Below are positions 60,244-64,000 of a stretch of 64,000 nucleotides of DNA, piece by piece. Position 1 is the stretch's first letter. The number at the start of each line of letters is the position of its first letter. Under the pieces are notes generated by a model. That model was not told where the DNA came from and did no database searches. It saw only the letters and a program-made list of their open reading frames with translations. This DNA comes from Hymenochaete sp. R1 (taxonomy: Eukaryota > Basidiomycota > Agaricomycetes > Hymenochaetales > Hymenochaetaceae). The DNA is taken from assembly GCA_019400425.1 (NCBI GenBank), contig JAFREE010000016.1:62001-126000 (forward strand), written 5' to 3'. Position numbers and translations under genes: made by a program.

Positions 60244-62130
60244 ATGAAGTTGGAACTGCTTGGCTCTCTCTTGTCTGTCTTTGCATCTCTCGTTCGTTGC
60301 ACAGATGAGAAAGCCGGTGGAAGGCAGTTCTTCGATCACCCTCCTACTGGAAGCAACACTTCCATACTCATCTTGGGCGGCGGAATGACGGGCGTCATAG
60401 CTGCAAGAACCCTTCACGAGCGTGGCTTCCATAATTTCGTTATCGTGGAAGCGAGAGGCGAGCTCGGTGGACGGATGCAGACTCACACCGTCGGAGGCAA
60501 CTTTACCGTCGAAAAAGGTCCGAACTGGGTGCAGGGAACTCAGACAGATGGTGGGCCGGCGAACCCTATCTTGTTGCTAACCCAGAAACATAATGTCAAG
60601 ACTCAGTTGAACGATCTGTTTGGTAGTCTTAGTGAGTCGCTTATTCGTTTTGAAGAATTTCGCTCATTAAAGCCTCTTCTTAGCCTTCTACGACTTTAAT
60701 GGCCTGGCAGATTTTACGGACACCTTCAATGGAGAGGATGATTCGTTCACCAACCTTACTATTGCAGCTGGTAAGCTCCGGGGCCGTAAATAATGAGTAT
60801 GAACTGAGTCCATCAGGTGCACGACTCAACAAGAGACTCCTGGACTTGAGTGCTCGGCCCGGCTATTCGCTCGTTGGATCCAAGCCAATGACTCATACAG
60901 CCCAGACATCGGAATACTACCTCTTCGATTGGGAATACGCCCAGACGCCGGAACAGTCGTCCTGGATAGCTTCTTCTTTGGTGAGTACCTTTAAAGGTTC
61001 TTCTCTGAGTGCAATCTCTCATGTAAAGCAGAACAACAACTTCACGTTTGAGCCCGGTATGGGCGGCTTTTCGGAGGACAATTTGCTTTGCATCGACCAG
61101 CGAGGATTTAAAACAATTGTTCAGGCCGAAGCTGCTGATTTTATCCAGCCCGAACAAATCTTGCTTAATTCAACCGTGAAACTCATTGAGTATTCGGAGG
61201 CTGGCGTCCAAGTGACGCTCGTGAATAATGAAACGTTAAGTGCAGACTATGCATTAGTCACCTTCAGTGTCGGTGTTTTGCAGAACGACGACGTCACGTT
61301 CGAGCCCGAACTACCTGACTGGAAGCAAGAGGCTATACAATCTATCGTGATGGTCAGTTCGTCCCTGCAGTAGTATTTTTCTCTGTTTCTGAGCCGACAA
61401 TCTTATTTGTCGATCCAGGCGACTTACACTAAGATATTCCTCCAGTTCGAGGAAGACTTTTGGTTTGACACGCAGGTGAGTTTGGCCAAATGACTCCTAC
61501 CTTCTTTCGATCTAAACTAACGTCTGTTCTTCGTCAGATGGCCCTTTATGCAGACAGAGAGCGGGGTAAATACCCAGTATGGCAGAATCTGGACCTTGTC
61601 GATTTCTTGCCAAGTTCTCATATATTATTCGTCACAGTGACGGTGCGCTTCTTTGTCGTTTGAACTCCCGTCCATCTCAGTGCCCTCTTCCAGGGCGATT
61701 ATTCCAAACGTATCGAAGCGCTCTCGGATGACATTGTCCAGTCGGAGGTCCTGGAAGTATTGCGCCTTATGTTCCCAACCGTGACGATACCTCACCCTAC
61801 CGATTTTTACTTCCCAAGGTGGCACAACGACCCTTTGTTCCGTGGGTCCTACTCGAACATGCCTGCGTCGTATGTCCCTGCTCACCAGGAGAACCTACGT
61901 GCGACTGTCAAAAATCGACTGTGGTTTGCTGGAGAAGCATCGAGTGTGAAGTACTATGGTTTGTACAAATTGAGCTTCCCCTTTCGATCAAGCACGTATT
62001 GACACTTTCTTCAGGTTTCTTACATGGTGCTTATTTCGAAGGTCTTAATGTCACCAATAACTTAGCTAGCTGCATAGAGCAGAGTGGATGTCATGGTTTA
62101 CCACATGTTGAGAGCATTGTGGAACCTTGA
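60244..62130 (+). CDS. Secreted FAD amine oxidase (polyamine oxidase type)
   Basis: About eight exons. Residues 1-19 form a signal peptide (MKLELLGSLLSVFASLVRC). The FAD-binding Rossmann motif is SILILGGGMTGVIAARTLHE, followed by EARGELGGRMQT and VEKGPNWVQGTQ as in polyamine oxidases. Later landmarks: EDNLLCIDQRGFKTIVQA, the YALVTFSVGVLQNDDVTFEP segment, YFPRWHNDPLFRGSYSNMP and the C-terminal FAD-contact motif LWFAGEASSVKYYGFLHGAY. Several N-x-S/T sites are present. The enzyme oxidises secondary amino groups of polyamines to an aldehyde with H2O2 release; secretion could supply peroxide outside the cell, which is inference. Stop near 62,130. Confidence 0.88.
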
Positions 62131-62666
62131 AATAGCACACATTATTAATATGCGAAAGAGATTTGATTCTTCAAGTGTGGGCGACGAAATTGAAACCAAC
62201 AAGAGCATGTATCCGGCGGCAACAGGCATCGCAAATTGGTACTCGTTTAATGTTCAACGGAGCAGGGCTCTCAATGGCTTGTTTCGGTAAAAAACGAGGT
62301 GCGGAACTTGCATACCACTTGTGTATTTTCAAGGTATGGTATTGTTATATTGAACCGTGGCCAATATGAGGGACCCTACAGTGCGATGTCGCCATTCCCC
62401 ACCATCCTCGCTCCAGATCTGAAGACTTCAACCAAGTGAAGTCCCATATTTAGGATTGGCAAGGCTATTGATTTAAATAAAAGTTACAACAGGTACAACA
62501 CGATGTGAAGAAGTCAAAGTCCATAATAAGTTATAAAATATAACAAGTGAGTTCCAAATTTAATCAAGTGGTCGTTGAAGTCAAGTCTTTTATTGTTGAT
62601 TTTTCCCAGGTGCAAAAGATCCCAAGCCCAGACGACAAGAAAGCAGATTTTTCAAGAGCCAGTAAG
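62131..62666. other. Convergent intergenic region
   Basis: This is the 3' flank of the oxidase and of the small secreted protein gene. No gene is supported. Confidence 0.4.
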
Positions 62667-63255
62667 TCAGTCGCCGTCAGAAGCGATGATGAAGAAAGGA
62701 CTAAAGTTGCCAGAGTTGCCAAAGACTAGAAGAGGGACGCATTAGTACTTCTGAGGGACTGGAAAAGAGGAGGGGGCAGGTGCCACAGTTCTGTGGCACA
62801 CGTTTCGCATGTACGTAGCAGAGAATGGGTAACAGGTAAAGGTCACTCACGGACGATCCTGTAGTCGCATCCGGGATCCACATCCGGTACCGTAATCTCA
62901 ACACGACCATCGGTCATGTTAAAGCCTTCCGCAATCGGGTCCTCTGCAAGAAGACACAACAAAGGATTATGAGCGCTCAAAATATCCTCGCCGCCATCGT
63001 GAAAACAGATTAGGACGTACGGAAGGTGGTATTGTCCTTCCTCAGGAAGACCTTTCCGATCGGGTTCGTGATGTTTTTAGGCTGGGAGCTCGTGTCCCAG
63101 GTGACATTGTGGCGCCAACCAGATTTCCAGACGACGTCTTTGTGAGGCTCGATAACCTCCGGCACCCAGTCATCGCGCTTTTGGACGATGGGCGCGCCTC
63201 CGGAGAGGGTGGCAGCAGTAGCCAAGATAGAGAAGAGGGCACGAGTGAGGTGCAT
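62667..63255 (-). CDS. Small secreted Kre9/KNH-like protein
   Basis: Start ATG 63255-63253; three exons, about 130 aa. Signal peptide MHLTRALFSILATAATLSGG followed by a dibasic VQKR site. The mature part is one Kre9/KNH-type beta domain: WKSGWRHNVTWDTSSQPKNI, the GKVFLRKDNTTF strand, then GRVEITVPDVDPGCDYRIVL and FGNSGNFSPFFIIASDGD at the C-terminus. The family's fungal members are cell-wall or GPI-anchored proteins linked to beta-glucan assembly, but this one has no Ser/Thr-rich tail or GPI signal and should be freely secreted. A TATA-like run lies about 105 bp upstream (minus strand of 63,357-63,363). Confidence 0.75.
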
Positions 63256-63955
63256 GGCTTTTTTCGGTCCAGTCGAGTGGCGAGAGGAACTTGTGAGCGG
63301 AGCGGACGATGAGGGAAGAATTATCGGGAAGAAGGAGAGACGAAACGTGCCGCCTTTTTATACACTCCAAAAGCCCGCTCAGGCGATATCCGACTTTGCC
63401 TTCTTTACATCGGAATACGTCCAGGATTTGGAGTAGTCTGTTATTGACGATACCTGCGAGCTCAGACGAAGATTTAAAGATGCAAAGAAGGGCGCTTAAA
63501 GTGAGTAGATAGTCATAAAGCGGACGGGTTTATGTCTCAAGCGAGGTTATCCGGTGGCGAAAGAGATGGTTTGAAATGAAACGTTAGTTTTTACAGCTGA
63601 AAAATGATCAAATGTTGCGGCGATGAGTGTAATGAGAATTTTTTAATGACTGTTATTGCTAGTTCGACATTGATCAAACTTTCCAATAAGTAGCACAACA
63701 GTGAAAAAAATGTATTACAAACTCAATAAAGAAAGAGTATGCACATTTTGAAGCCTCAAAGCGTACGTATAAACAAAACCGCAAAAACAAAGGAATCGAA
63801 AGGATACGGAAAAAGACGGAGAAAGAGAACAATGGATGATAAGCGGAATGAGTGTTTATTCAAATCAAAAGAGAAAAGGTCCGATTGAATGAGTACGTGA
63901 AGGGTTCGTGAAGTCATGACAGCCACCCATACGAAAGTGAGAGGAAGAATTACCC
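63256..63955. other. Intergenic region at right end
   Basis: This holds the promoter of the small secreted protein gene and the 3' flank of the partial gene. No other feature was seen. Confidence 0.4.
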
Positions 63956-64000
63956 TTAGTTGTTAACAATGGTGAATTCACCGCTGTATTGACCTTCATC
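63956..64000 (-). CDS. C-terminus of a second small secreted Kre9/KNH-like protein (partial)
   Basis: The last 14 codons and a TAA stop (63,958-63,956) read DEGQYSGEFTIVNN. The ending 'G.YSG.FTI' is the last strand of Kre9/KNH domains, and its neighbour at 62,667 ends in a similar NFSPFFI strand. It would be a tandem paralogue on the same strand. The rest lies beyond the window, so this call is tentative. Confidence 0.45.
   Translation of the reverse strand, partial: DEGQYSGEFTIVNN

Overview
The window is nuclear DNA of a filamentous basidiomycete, most likely an agaricomycete. The evidence is consistent across the whole 64 kb. Genes are broken by many introns of about 50-60 bp with GT..AG ends, they are packed on both strands, and the gene set is fungal: a DASH complex subunit, a Pob3 without an HMG box, a PEX24/DysF peroxin, a SUR7/PalI protein, an AA9 lytic polysaccharide monooxygenase and a CaaX lipopeptide pheromone precursor. 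I see no transposase, reverse transcriptase, rRNA, tRNA or CRISPR.

Positions 1-26,000 are a dense housekeeping block: the FACT subunit POB3, a small heat-shock protein, an MFS sugar porter, a mitochondrial membrane protein divergently paired with a DCAF4-like WD40 protein, the cytochrome oxidase assembly factor COX20, a Cdc25/Acr2-type rhodanese phosphatase, an unknown disordered protein, DASH subunit ASK1, a MARVEL-type membrane protein, and a very large (about 2,500 residue) disordered protein ending in RA and PH domains. Positions 31,100-47,050 form a second conserved block: the peroxin, a SAM-dependent methyltransferase, the tRNA-splicing endonuclease subunit SEN15 (108 aa in four exons), a SUR7/PalI protein, the HECT ubiquitin ligase HUL5 and the AA9 enzyme. 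Positions 51,600-64,000 carry class II DAHP synthase (shikimate pathway entry), a mating pheromone precursor, an arrestin-like protein, a secreted polyamine/amine oxidase and one complete plus one partial small secreted Kre9/KNH-like protein.

The conserved blocks are separated by gene-poor stretches (26.0-29.5 kb, 47.0-49.6 kb, 54.1-57.1 kb). The most unusual feature lies here. Two intronless genes about 20 kb apart (29,521-30,627 and 49,691-50,773) share a nearly identical promoter and first 113 codons, but their remaining two thirds have diverged to roughly 40% identity with an abrupt breakpoint. This mosaic suggests a multigene family with a fixed N-terminal module and a variable C-terminal module, maintained by gene conversion or recombination. 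I do not recognise the family.

Exon coordinates were read by eye from splice sites and reading-frame continuity. CDS entries give the outer limits including introns. Percent identities are by-eye estimates.
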